Below, piece after piece: positions 12,419 to 19,832 of a stretch of 20,513 nt of DNA. The number at the start of each line of letters is the position of its first letter. Position 1 is the first letter of the stretch. The notes below the pieces were generated by a model. It saw only the letters and a list, made by a program, of their open reading frames with translations, was not told where the DNA came from and did not search any database. The position numbers were made by a program, and so were the translations under genes. This stretch comes from a virus, in IMG/VR virus record IMGVR_UViG_3300037336_000124, positions 1-20,513 of that record. One strand, 5' to 3'.

Positions 12419-13255
12419 CTACCAGCCTGAATTCTTTAACGCTAACCTATCCTCAGTATTCCACCAGTTACCCGAACCACCCTTAGGGGTGTGGCATAGG
12501 CACTCTAAACTATCTGACCCACAATCAACACAATGCCAGCATGTACGGCACACTCCACTAACCGCAGACTCCGACGATTCACCCCAAACAATACCACACT
12601 CGGGGTTAAGGCACTCCACACCAAAGTCAAGGTCGCAATCATCTCGCACATAATACTCGTCCGATAGCATGTACGACCAGTTGGCAGGATACCGCGAAAC
12701 ATAAGGCTTATAACTTGTGTTACTAAACCACATGCCCTCGTCCCAAAGCCCGTCGTCCTCGTTCAATATGTATGTCGGTTGCAGCATGTCATCTCTCGAA
12801 GTCATGATGACCATCTTTGATCCCTTCATCCACTTCTCGAACTTCTTGAACTCTTTAGGCTTATCTAGTGTGCCGACACCACGCCTAGTGAGTATGTCCT
12901 CAGCGAATATCCTAGTATCTGACCTACGATCACCCTTAGCAGGTTCGATAGGCAGCATACCGTTATGCGCCAAGATGGTTCGCTCGTCACCCACCCTGAA
13001 CGGATGATTATTCTCCAGCATAGTAGGGCCATGCGTCGTGATCCTCGCATGATAAACCGCGTCGAAGTCAATCCACTTAGATCGTAACTCCATGTAGCGT
13101 TCAATAGCAGTATTAGGGTTCATGGTTCGACCCGTAATAATCTTGTCTGGTGTACGAACCGCCCAACCAAACCCGTCAGGGTTACTAGCGTTGCAGTTGT
13201 TTAGTTGTCCCTCTGTCGGCATGAATCCTGCCGGGCTATAACATATGATGCACAT
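12419..13255 (-). CDS. Class II glutamine amidotransferase with Zn-ribbon tail
   Basis: This 278-residue protein starts M-C, giving the N-terminal nucleophile Cys2 of Ntn-type (class II) glutamine amidotransferases once Met is removed. Other family motifs follow in order: N-P-D-G-F-G-W-A at 25-32, H-A-R-I-T-T-H-G at 69-76, N-N-H-P-F at 82-86, A-H-N-G at 96-99 and S-D-T-R at 112-115. It should hydrolyse glutamine to glutamate and ammonia. A C-terminal Cys-rich tail (C215, C220, C236, C239, C242, C245, C252, C254) probably forms zinc ribbons and is unusual. No synthetase domain is fused; the amidoligase lies next upstream. AGGAGC precedes the ATG. The partner and product are unknown. Confidence 0.85.
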   Translation of the reverse strand: MCIICYSPAGFMPTEGQLNNCNASNPDGFGWAVRTPDKIITGRTMNPNTAIERYMELRSKWIDFDAVYHARITTHGPTMLENNHPFRVGDERTILAHNGMLPIEPAKGDRRSDTRIFAEDILTRRGVGTLDKPKEFKKFEKWMKGSKMVIMTSRDDMLQPTYILNEDDGLWDEGMWFSNTSYKPYVSRYPANWSYMLSDEYYVRDDCDLDFGVECLNPECGIVWGESSESAVSGVCRTCWHCVDCGSDSLECLCHTPKGGSGNWWNTEDRLALKNSGW

Positions 13256-13280
13256 TGTGTTGCTCCTATTCTTTGCTGAA

Positions 13281-14411
13281 CTATCGCACGTTGCGAGTAG
13301 TCACTAATTGTAGTGCGTAAGGGTAGTCGGATAGTTCCGCGTCCTCTAACCATGTAGTGAAGTTGTCTGCCAGTAATGCCCCTGCCAGTATGTCGTTGAT
13401 CGTAATGTCTCTGGTGTATTCCACTATCGCAGCGACGAACTCCACATAACCTAGTACCGTATGGAACTCATTGTTACCAGCGAACATTCTTACTTCCACA
13501 GTTGCGCTATTGCACAAGTTCAATGCCCTATACCTGTCACCGACTTGTCTTTTAATGCTACGTCGCAACTCGCCTTTATCGTACTTGCTCACCTTCGACC
13601 AACGGTCAATGTATCGTCGTCCACTCACTTTCTCAATGAACTTGGAGTTGTGAACCATGAACGTCGCAAGTCGTGCAAGGTGCATGTCATCTTTGAATGT
13701 AGTCCTAGACACATGAACGTGTGCTCCGCATGAGTCCCGCCCAAAGTTTGAGCCGATACGTTTAGCGTCGCTCATGAACTCCGATATCCTGATCCCGAAC
13801 TCTCCACGCCACCCTTCCAAAGTGGCAGGGTTAGTTATAAACTCCGTCCCTCGCTCCAGTGATCCGTCAGTTTCGGCGTGACCAATATAGTCACCCTCTA
13901 AAGACTCAAAGATGCTGCCTAGCATAGTGTCAAAACCCTCAGACTCTAACTCTACGCCGAAGTGCTGCGACTTGACAGGGTCGCGTGTTGGTTCATCTTC
14001 CACGTCCCAAAACTTTATGCCGTGAGGATTACCACTGTGGTACTCATGCAAGTAAGGTATATCAAATTCACATTCACTATAAGAATCATGACATGACTCG
14101 CAACGGGATTCATAGTCGTCACCAGAGTAGAAGTGATCTTCGTGTGCAAAATATCCGCAGTCCACGCACTCACGATGGTCACTCATGCAACGATTGCACA
14201 TGTCATGGTCACCGTTGTAATGCGTGTCCCTCACGTACACATCGCAATTATGGCACCACGACCAATCCTTATCAACGCACTCACCACACAACAACCGGCC
14301 AGTGCGTGACTCGCCTTGATAGTCAAGGTTCAGGTCTTTATCTTCAAGGCATTGAGAGCAATTAAATAACTCTACTTCGTCCTCTGTGATTGTTTCGGTT
14401 ACGTCAATCAT
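13281..14411 (-). CDS. GS-fold amidoligase with triple Zn-ribbon N-terminus
   Basis: The 376-residue protein has six CxxC pairs in its first 107 residues (C18/21, C42/45, C53/56, C72/75, C82/85, C104/107), fitting three zinc ribbons. The rest matches the amidoligase family (COOH-NH2 ligases with a glutamine-synthetase-like fold): H-F-G-V-E-L-E-S-E at 150-158, H-A-E-T-D-G-S-L-E then E-F-I-T-N-P-A-T-L at 178-198, and C-G-A-H-V-H-V-S-R at 228-236. These supply the metal/ATP acidic residues and the His pair. It should form an amide bond using ATP; the substrate is unknown. ATG 14411 is chosen over 14459 because of the AGGAG just upstream. Confidence 0.8.
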   Translation of the reverse strand: MIDVTETITEDEVELFNCSQCLEDKDLNLDYQGESRTGRLLCGECVDKDWSWCHNCDVYVRDTHYNGDHDMCNRCMSDHRECVDCGYFAHEDHFYSGDDYESRCESCHDSYSECEFDIPYLHEYHSGNPHGIKFWDVEDEPTRDPVKSQHFGVELESEGFDTMLGSIFESLEGDYIGHAETDGSLERGTEFITNPATLEGWRGEFGIRISEFMSDAKRIGSNFGRDSCGAHVHVSRTTFKDDMHLARLATFMVHNSKFIEKVSGRRYIDRWSKVSKYDKGELRRSIKRQVGDRYRALNLCNSATVEVRMFAGNNEFHTVLGYVEFVAAIVEYTRDITINDILAGALLADNFTTWLEDAELSDYPYALQLVTTRNVR

Positions 14412-14430
14412 TCTGTCCTCTCCTCGCGCC

Positions 14431-14479
14431 GTATCCGCTTTGGATACTACACCATGCACTGACTCATTCGCCTAGTGCA
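14431..14479 (-). promoter_or_regulatory. Inverted repeats upstream of the amidoligase
   Basis: GTATCC (14431-14436) and GGATAC (14442-14447) form a perfect 6-bp inverted repeat with a 5-base centre, about 20 bases upstream of the amidoligase start. A second pair, TGCACT (14455-14460) and AGTGCA (14474-14479), is separated by 13 bases. These could be a regulator site or mRNA hairpins that tune translation of the amidoligase. No clear promoter hexamers were found. Confidence 0.3.
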
Positions 14480-14519
14480 CAGTATGCTATTGAAAGCGGG
14501 CCAAGATGTCGTGCCTCAC

Positions 14520-14687
14520 TCATTCATATGTGTCACTCTCTCCTAGTAGTTGGCGGAATAAAGCCTTAGCATCTGGCAAGGTATAGTCAATGTAGCGTTG
14601 TCGCACCAGATAACCTAAGTCATCCAAGGCTGATAGTGTGAATCCATCCACGCTATGTTGCTCTACGGTAATGTTGGTGTCGCTCAT
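14520..14687 (-). CDS. 55-aa hypothetical protein
   Basis: The product begins M-S-D-T-N-I-T-V and has L-V-R-Q-R-Y-I-D-Y-T-L-P-D-A-K-A-L-F, a beta-hairpin then helix pattern. I recall this in small uncharacterised actinobacteriophage proteins (Y-x-D-Y-T-x-x-E-A-x-x-L-F). No cysteine is present. It is the second gene of the leftward block, and about 110 bases separate it from the amidoligase gene. Confidence 0.6.
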   Translation of the reverse strand: MSDTNITVEQHSVDGFTLSALDDLGYLVRQRYIDYTLPDAKALFRQLLGESDTYE

Positions 14688-14696
14688 GTCTCATCC

Positions 14697-14987
14697 TTAA
14701 TTGTAGGCAGGTCGGTTAGCCTGATCAAAAGTAGAATATGTCACCTTGACATATGGCCTAGGCACATAGTCATCGTCGTTCACAATAGGTTCGACTAGGT
14801 TCGTCGAAACATTAACCCGTTCGCGTGTTGTCCTACGTCGTGGCTTTTTGCCATAGGCAGGATAGTAACCCGTTGGTGACGAACTACTACGCAAGCCATA
14901 CACACTAGGGTTAGGTCTTGCACTCACCCTAGCCAGATTTAATGGCGTACCACTTCCGAACAACGACGCGCTATTTGCGCGTGACAT
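14697..14987 (-). CDS. Basic, probably disordered protein; first leftward gene
   Basis: This 96-residue protein is rich in Ser, Pro, Arg and Asn, with a basic K-K-P-R-R-R-T-T-R-E-R patch near the middle, and looks mostly unstructured. It is not recognised. ATG 14987 is preferred over 15035 because AAGG lies about eight bases before it and the longer form would run across a hairpin and the likely transcription start. As the first gene after the control region it is likely expressed early. Binding to nucleic acid is possible from the charge. Confidence 0.55.
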   Translation of the reverse strand: MSRANSASLFGSGTPLNLARVSARPNPSVYGLRSSSSPTGYYPAYGKKPRRRTTRERVNVSTNLVEPIVNDDDYVPRPYVKVTYSTFDQANRPAYN

Positions 14988-15014
14988 GAATACCACCTTG
15001 CCTTTCCTAGTCTG

Positions 15015-15030
15015 AGATACTTGCGTATCT
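15015..15030 (-). promoter_or_regulatory. Leader hairpin of the leftward operon
   Basis: AGATAC (15015-15020) and GTATCT (15025-15030) form a perfect 6-bp stem with a 4-base loop. It lies between the probable transcription start near 15036 and the first leftward start codon at 14987. It could be an operator or a 5' hairpin stabilising the mRNA. Confidence 0.35.
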
Positions 15031-15042
15031 TCCAATAAATCA

Positions 15043-15071
15043 ACCTTACTACTTTTGATTCATGTAGTCAA
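15043..15071 (-). promoter_or_regulatory. Possible leftward promoter
   Basis: On the minus strand TTGACT (15071-15066) and TAAGGT (15048-15043) are separated by 17 bases. The -35 box is good, the -10 box is weak. The position fits a start just upstream of the hairpin and first leftward gene. Confidence 0.35.
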
Positions 15072-15133
15072 GTACCTAGCGGAAAGAATCTTGGGAGAGG
15101 ATCACGGGCGACCCGCTTAACGATCCAAACTCC

Positions 15134-15270
15134 CCGGAACTTTCCGGTTGCTACTTGCTTACAAGAGGAACATTACTCTGATCTCAGGAAAGCGCAAGGG
15201 GCAAAACGGACATTCATCAAACTATTTATGTGACTTACATCACACTCATTGTCCGATATCCGGAACTTTC
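15134..15270. repeat. CCGGAACTTTC direct repeat with hairpin
   Basis: CCGGAACTTTC occurs at 15134-15144 and again at 15260-15270. The first copy extends into a perfect inverted repeat, CCGGAA-CT-TTCCGG (15134-15147). The second overlaps the TCCGATATCCGGA element. Binding sites for one factor are possible. Confidence 0.4.
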
Positions 15271-15344
15271 GACCCCCGACCCAATACATGCAACCGAATC
15301 CTAGGCCCTCAGAATGGACGACAGAGCCACGTCCGATAGTCGGA
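15252..15344. repeat. Two TCCGATANNCGGA elements
   Basis: TCCGATATCCGGA (15252-15264) and TCCGATAGTCGGA (15332-15344) match at 11 of 13 positions and each has TCCG and CGGA arms around five bases. They are 80 bases apart, preceded by G in both. This is the pattern expected for paired operators of a dimeric protein. Confidence 0.45.
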
Positions 15345-15384
15345 GTCCTGGAGTTCACATAACGGACACACACACACAACGCAC

Positions 15385-15438
15385 CATCTGCAAGGTAGTT
15401 GCATCTGCATGCGCTTGGTTATTGCAAGTTGTTTGCAG
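15385..15438. repeat. TGCA-rich short repeats
   Basis: CATCTGCA occurs at 15385-15392 and 15402-15409, a 17-base period. TGCA recurs further on within TTGCA (near 15424 and 15434). Such iteron-like spacing can mark an origin or operator, but the copy number is low. Confidence 0.3.
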
Positions 15439-15460
15439 GTAGTGGTAGGGTTTGGTTGTA

Positions 15461-15474
15461 TATGTCTAGACATA
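15461..15474. promoter_or_regulatory. 14-bp perfect palindrome
   Basis: TATGTCTAGACATA is its own reverse complement. It lies in the control region just before a cluster of stem-loops. A dimeric repressor site is the simplest reading. Confidence 0.4.
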
Positions 15475-15500
15475 GACAGGGTATGGCAGGGTTTTGACCT

Positions 15501-15569
15501 ATACCCCGTAGGGGTATCCCCCGCACCGTGGTTACCCGTGAGTAAGTTACCGACAAGTAACCTACGGTG
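15501..15569. promoter_or_regulatory. Tandem stem-loops in the control region
   Basis: ATACCCC-GTA-GGGGTAT (15501-15517) is a perfect 7-bp stem with a 3-base loop. It is followed by CACCGTGGTTAC (15524-15535), which pairs with GTAACCTACGGTG (15557-15569) with one bulged A around a 21-base loop. GTTACC-like sequence repeats inside. These may be RNA structures or protein sites; no T run follows, so termination is unlikely. Confidence 0.4.
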
Positions 15570-15703
15570 TAGTAGGTAAGGCTATCCTAACCTGACCCCA
15601 TGGATGCTTAGGTAGCCGCGGAGGGTATTTTATATATAGGGGTACCTTTCTTGCGGGTTATATTGTTTGGGGGCTACCGTATTGTCCGGTTTGTACACAT
15701 AGT

Positions 15704-15720
15704 TTACAACAATGTTGTAA
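15704..15720. promoter_or_regulatory. 17-bp operator-like palindrome
   Basis: TTACAACA-A-TGTTGTAA has two perfect 8-bp arms around one base. It is flanked by AT-rich DNA, as in helix-turn-helix repressor operators. No copy elsewhere in the window was noticed. Confidence 0.45.
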
Positions 15721-15744
15721 CGATTTGCTTTTTCTTCGTTTTTT

Positions 15745-15766
15745 GTGTCCGAAAGGGTGTCCGAAA
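15745..15766. repeat. Tandem GTGTCCGAAA pair
   Basis: GTGTCCGAAA occurs at 15745-15754 and 15757-15766, a 12-base period. The core GTCCG/CGGAC also occurs at 15207, 15251, 15331, 15363 and 15684, seven times in about 560 bases. A run of T and an AT-rich tract flank it. This may be a protein-binding array. Confidence 0.4.
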
Positions 15767-15848
15767 CGAGGATATATATATAGAGAGTAAAACCGTACGG
15801 TACTGTAAGCGAGTGCTTCTTGCACGAGCGCACATCGCTTCGGTTAAA

Positions 15849-15879
15849 GTACCGGCACTACGAAGTAAAGGGCCGGTAC
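15849..15879. promoter_or_regulatory. 8-bp inverted repeat upstream of terminase
   Basis: GTACCGGC (15849-15856) pairs perfectly with GCCGGTAC (15872-15879) around 15 bases. Another structure-prone stretch precedes it (AAGCGA at 15808 with TCGCTT near 15836). GTTAAC occurs twice further on (16000-16005 and 16012-16017). These may belong to the terminase leader. Confidence 0.3.
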
Positions 15880-16060
15880 GTTGTACTCACCCTTTCGTTG
15901 CTTCGCCTCAAGGGTTCGTGTTGTTGTTTACTTCGCCTTCACAGTTTACGGCTCAGTAACTAATTTAACGCCAATGGGGGTACCCTCTCCTACACCCCTG
16001 TTAACACCTTAGTTAACGTTGCTGTGTACACAATTTTTTTTTAACGGAAAGGTTGTCTTT

Positions 16061-17938
16061 ATGGCTTCAGCGGGCCGTAAGGCTGGTACTGTTGCCGAGG
16101 CTAAAATCTTGTTCCTTGAGCAGTTGCAGTCAGGTATGACTATTAAGGCCGCAACTAATGCTACTGGCCGTAACATTACGACGTATGAGCGTTGGCGTCG
16201 GGATGATCCTGAGTTTGTGTCGGCGGTTGAACGTATCCGTAACATGAGGAACGTGTCTGGTGTACGTAGGGGTGTTCACTTGTCGTTCCCGGAGTTTAGT
16301 GAAAAGTTTCTTGGTGCCCGCGTTTTTCCTCACATGCAGAATGTGGTGGACATGATTGAGGGTGGGAAGCCTTCGTGGGTTCATCCTAGTATGACGCATG
16401 AGGGTGGGGAACCTGACCTTATTATTGCGAACATGCCACCAGAACACGCGAAGACTACGAGTATAACAATTAATTATGCCGTGTACCGTATTGCTATGGA
16501 CCCTAATACTCGTATCCTTATCGTGTCGAAGACACAAAGTATGGCTAAGAAAATGCTTTTTGCTATCAAGACTCGTTTGACGCATCCCCGCTACGCGGAC
16601 ATGATTACCCAGTACGGTCCGGTGGGTGGTTTCGATAAGGATGCTGAAGCGTGGAATCAGGACATGATCTACATTTCTGGTAATGCCCGTGACAGTGGCG
16701 AGAAAGACCCCACTGTGCAGGCTCTTGGTATTAGGGGCCAGATTTATGGTGCCCGCGCCGACCTCATTATTTTGGATGATGCTATTGATAGTATTAACGC
16801 CCACGATTATGAGCGACAAATAGATTGGATACAATCTGAGGTTGTCTCCCGAATTTCTTCATCAGGTGCCTTGCTAGTGGTTGGTACACGACTTTCCAGC
16901 AAAGACCTTTACTCAGAGTTACGTGACCCGAAAAGGTACCCTGATGAGGAATCCCCATGGTCATACTTGGGGATGCCTGCCGTCTTACAGACGGACGAGG
17001 ACCCCCTAAAATGGGTCACGTTGTGGCCTAAATCCAATCAGATTGAGATTGGGGCTAAAGGGGCAGACACAGAACCAGACGAGGACGGGCTGTTCCCTAA
17101 ATGGAACGGCACAAAATTATCTAAGAAACGCAAACGTATGACACCGCGAGTGTGGAGTATGGTCTACCAGCAGCAGCAGGTTGCTGATGAATCCATCTTC
17201 ACTATGGAGTCGTTGCGTGGAAGTATTAACGGTAACCGTATGACTGGTCCTATGCCTAAAGGTATGGTGAACTGCCGACAGAATGGTATGGATGGTCTCA
17301 TTATTATTGCTGGCCTCGACCCTGCCACTTCTGGGCACACCGCCGCCGTAGTTATTGGCCTAGATCATTACACGAACAAACGATACGTACTAGACGTGTA
17401 CAACAAGGCGGGTACTACACCTGAAGAGATCCGGGATCTTATCAAGAACTGGACTGACCGTTATGGGGTAGTTGAATGGAGAATAGAAAAAAACGGTTTC
17501 CAAGGGTTCCTTGTCCATGACCGCGAAATAAACCAGTATTGTGCTGGGCGCGGTGCAAGGATCATGCCCCATTTTACTGGCAACAACAAGCATGACGCCG
17601 ATTTTGGTGTTGCTTCTATGACAACTTTGTGGGCAGGGTGGGAAGATAAACATCACCTTGTAGAGTTACCGTCCACTCACGGTTCTGAAGCAGCCAAAGC
17701 AATGGTGGAACAACTCGTTACTTGGTCGCCTAACGCACCTAAAGGAACGAAGACAGATATTGTTATGGCTTTGTGGTTTGCTGAACTTGGTGTTCGGGAC
17801 CGTATCACGTTGCGGGGCAACTACACTAGGTCACACGTAAAGAACTCTTTCCTTACCCCGTGGGATAAATCGAATCAGATTACAGTTGACCTTGTTGACG
17901 CTGAAGCGCAGCAACGTTGGCAAACTATTGGTGTTTAG
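16061..17938 (+). CDS. terL: Terminase large subunit
   Basis: This 625-residue protein powers DNA packaging and cuts concatemers. The ATPase has a variant Walker A in N-M-P-P-E-H-A-K-T-T-S (124-134), Walker B L-I-I-L-D-D at 235-240 and V-V-G-T-R at 273-277. The RNase H-like nuclease has D420 (A-G-L-D-P-A-T-S-G), E476 (W-R-I-E-K-N-G) and D566 (K-T-D-I-V-M-A-L). Residues about 25-50 look like a helix-turn-helix, so a small-subunit-like DNA-binding function may be fused; no separate small terminase is seen. ATG 16061 is chosen over 16019 because AAAGG lies about nine bases before it. Confidence 0.92.
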   Translation: MASAGRKAGTVAEAKILFLEQLQSGMTIKAATNATGRNITTYERWRRDDPEFVSAVERIRNMRNVSGVRRGVHLSFPEFSEKFLGARVFPHMQNVVDMIEGGKPSWVHPSMTHEGGEPDLIIANMPPEHAKTTSITINYAVYRIAMDPNTRILIVSKTQSMAKKMLFAIKTRLTHPRYADMITQYGPVGGFDKDAEAWNQDMIYISGNARDSGEKDPTVQALGIRGQIYGARADLIILDDAIDSINAHDYERQIDWIQSEVVSRISSSGALLVVGTRLSSKDLYSELRDPKRYPDEESPWSYLGMPAVLQTDEDPLKWVTLWPKSNQIEIGAKGADTEPDEDGLFPKWNGTKLSKKRKRMTPRVWSMVYQQQQVADESIFTMESLRGSINGNRMTGPMPKGMVNCRQNGMDGLIIIAGLDPATSGHTAAVVIGLDHYTNKRYVLDVYNKAGTTPEEIRDLIKNWTDRYGVVEWRIEKNGFQGFLVHDREINQYCAGRGARIMPHFTGNNKHDADFGVASMTTLWAGWEDKHHLVELPSTHGSEAAKAMVEQLVTWSPNAPKGTKTDIVMALWFAELGVRDRITLRGNYTRSHVKNSFLTPWDKSNQITVDLVDAEAQQRWQTIGV

Positions 17939-17947
17939 GAGTAATTA

Positions 17948-19825
17948 GTGAATGAACTAACAGGTGGCAAGGGCACAGAAGATGTGCCTATGCGCGAACT
18001 TAGGGGCTTGTACACCCGCACCAAGACCCGTTTCACTGCCCGCGATACCCGTATGCAGAACGTTCTTGCTGTACGTCAAGGCCGTATGCGTGACGTTTTC
18101 CCTGCCCTGTTCCCTGAAGGCCCCTTCGATGGTGGCATCGTGGCGAACATGGTTGATGTTGCGGCCCGTGACCTGTCAGAAGTACTAGCACCACTACCAT
18201 CCTTTAACTGTTCCTCATCTAAGATGACTAACGACACGGCTCGTGCCTTCGCTGAGAAACGCACACGCATCGTTAACGGCTACTTGGATAACAGTGGCCT
18301 GCAAATACAAATGTACACGGCGGCAGACCGCTACTTCACTTACGGTTTCGTTCCCAGCATCATCGAAATTGATGACGAAAACAAAATGCCAAGGATTCGT
18401 TTCCTTGATTCTATCGGTGCATACCCTATCTTTGACCGTTGGGGAATGATCACTGCTGGTTTCTTTTCTTTCTTCAAGTCCCGCGACGAACTCATAGTCA
18501 TGTACCCCCACACTCGGGGTATCCTTGAGACTCCCGGTGGTGGAGGGGGCAACGACCTTATAGAGATTGTTCGCTACCACGACAAGCACGTTGACATGAT
18601 CTTCATGCCCCACAAAGAAGGCATGATACTGGAATCAGTCAAGAACCCTGTGGGTGAATGTCTCCTAGAATGGACTCAACGTCCCGGTGTTGATGAAGAA
18701 TCACACGGACAGTTCGATGACGTGCTAGCAGTACAGGTTGCTAAGGCAAGGTTTGCTTTACTGAGCCTTGAGGCTGCACAGAAAAGTGTTCAGGCACCCA
18801 TCGTGCTGCCACTTGACGCGCAAGAAATGACGTTCGGACCTGACTCTATCATCCGAACTAACAGCGGTGACCGTGTACGAAGGGTAGCCCTTGAGGTTCC
18901 TTCTGTTGCTTTCGCTCAACAAGGTGTACTTGATCAAGAGTTACGGCAGGGTTCACGTTACCCTGACGCACGTAACGGCAACGTTGAGGGCAGTGTTGTT
19001 ACTGGCCGTGGCGTTCAGGCACTCATGTCAGGTTTTGACACGCAGATCCGCACAGGTCAAGCCATGTTTGCCCGCACCCTTGAACGTCTTGTTCGCAAAT
19101 CGTTGATGCTTGACGACATGCTGTTCGCTACTGTAAGCAAAACTGTTCGCGGTAACGCCGACGGTACCCCGTATGAGGTGAAGTACCGCCCAGAAAAAGA
19201 CATTGACGGTGACTACACTGTTGACGTACAGTACGGTCTCATGGCCGGACTAGACCCCAACAGGGCACTCGTGTTTGGTTTGCAGGCCCGTGGAGACAAA
19301 CTGATTTCCCGTGACTTCCTTCGCCGCCAAATGCCTTTCTCTTTGAACGCTTCAGAAGAAGAACAACAAGTAGACATCGAAGAACTCAGGGATGCGTTGA
19401 AGCAGGCTGTTGCGGGTTACGCACAAGCCATACCTATCCTTGCACAGAACGGTCAAGACCCCGGAGAAATCCTTGCACGTCTATCCCAAATTATTATTGG
19501 TAGGCAAAAAGGTTTACCGATGGAAAAGATTGTCTCAGAAGCCTTCGCTCCTGAGCCTGCTCCCATGCTGCCGGGGGTTGAACAGTCAGGTGTTGATGAC
19601 CCTAACGCTGAGATGCTGGGTCCCTCTGGCGAGGTTCCCCCCGGCGGTGATGGTAACGCTCTTGCTGGCCTGAACGATGCCACTGGTCAACTCCGTGGGG
19701 TGGCACCGGGACAGTCCGGCATGAGTCCGGGTGGTGCACCTGACATGCAAACCCTTCTTGCGTCCATGGGTTCTAATGGGCAACCTAACTTGCAGGCTGG
19801 CGTTACACGCCGCCTACCTATCTAA
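17948..19825 (+). CDS. Portal protein
   Basis: The 625-residue protein follows the terminase directly, the usual portal position. Its N-terminal and central parts are mixed alpha/beta, and the C-terminal part has helices followed by a Gly/Pro/Gln-rich tail from about residue 535. The length and the pattern D-x-F-P-A-L-F-P in the first 60 residues, followed by a dense strand-helix core, fit large portals of tailed phages. The portal forms the dodecameric vertex through which DNA enters. AGGAG lies seven bases before the GTG start. The call rests mostly on position, size and composition. Confidence 0.8.
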   Translation: MNELTGGKGTEDVPMRELRGLYTRTKTRFTARDTRMQNVLAVRQGRMRDVFPALFPEGPFDGGIVANMVDVAARDLSEVLAPLPSFNCSSSKMTNDTARAFAEKRTRIVNGYLDNSGLQIQMYTAADRYFTYGFVPSIIEIDDENKMPRIRFLDSIGAYPIFDRWGMITAGFFSFFKSRDELIVMYPHTRGILETPGGGGGNDLIEIVRYHDKHVDMIFMPHKEGMILESVKNPVGECLLEWTQRPGVDEESHGQFDDVLAVQVAKARFALLSLEAAQKSVQAPIVLPLDAQEMTFGPDSIIRTNSGDRVRRVALEVPSVAFAQQGVLDQELRQGSRYPDARNGNVEGSVVTGRGVQALMSGFDTQIRTGQAMFARTLERLVRKSLMLDDMLFATVSKTVRGNADGTPYEVKYRPEKDIDGDYTVDVQYGLMAGLDPNRALVFGLQARGDKLISRDFLRRQMPFSLNASEEEQQVDIEELRDALKQAVAGYAQAIPILAQNGQDPGEILARLSQIIIGRQKGLPMEKIVSEAFAPEPAPMLPGVEQSGVDDPNAEMLGPSGEVPPGGDGNALAGLNDATGQLRGVAPGQSGMSPGGAPDMQTLLASMGSNGQPNLQAGVTRRLPI

Positions 19826-19832
19826 GGAGTAA

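Larger units (their letters stand above)
15036..16060. other. Gene-free divergent control region
   Basis: About 1 kb between the divergent leftward and rightward blocks has no credible gene. The open frame on the + strand at 15651-15959 lacks a ribosome-binding site and has an unnatural composition. The stretch is dense in short palindromes and repeats, listed separately, and in AT-rich tracts such as 15628-15637 and 15771-15782. It most likely carries the main promoters and operators and possibly a replication origin; these roles are inference. No tRNA is visible. Confidence 0.6.

Noticed and set aside
15240-15350. Possible tRNA gene
   Set aside because: A stretch with a GGTCGAAA-like element was examined on both strands, but no acceptor stem, anticodon arm or proper T-arm could be built.
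15200-15770. CRISPR-like array of GTCCG repeats
   Set aside because: The repeats are only 5-10 bases, irregularly spaced and in both orientations, unlike a CRISPR array.
15651-15959. 102-codon open frame in the divergent control region
   Set aside because: No ribosome-binding site, low-complexity aromatic and basic composition, and overlap with palindromes and repeats. It looks like a chance frame.
16019-16060. Longer terminase N-terminus from the ATG at 16019
   Set aside because: The extra 14 residues are encoded by a T-rich leader holding the AAAGG site for the ATG at 16061.
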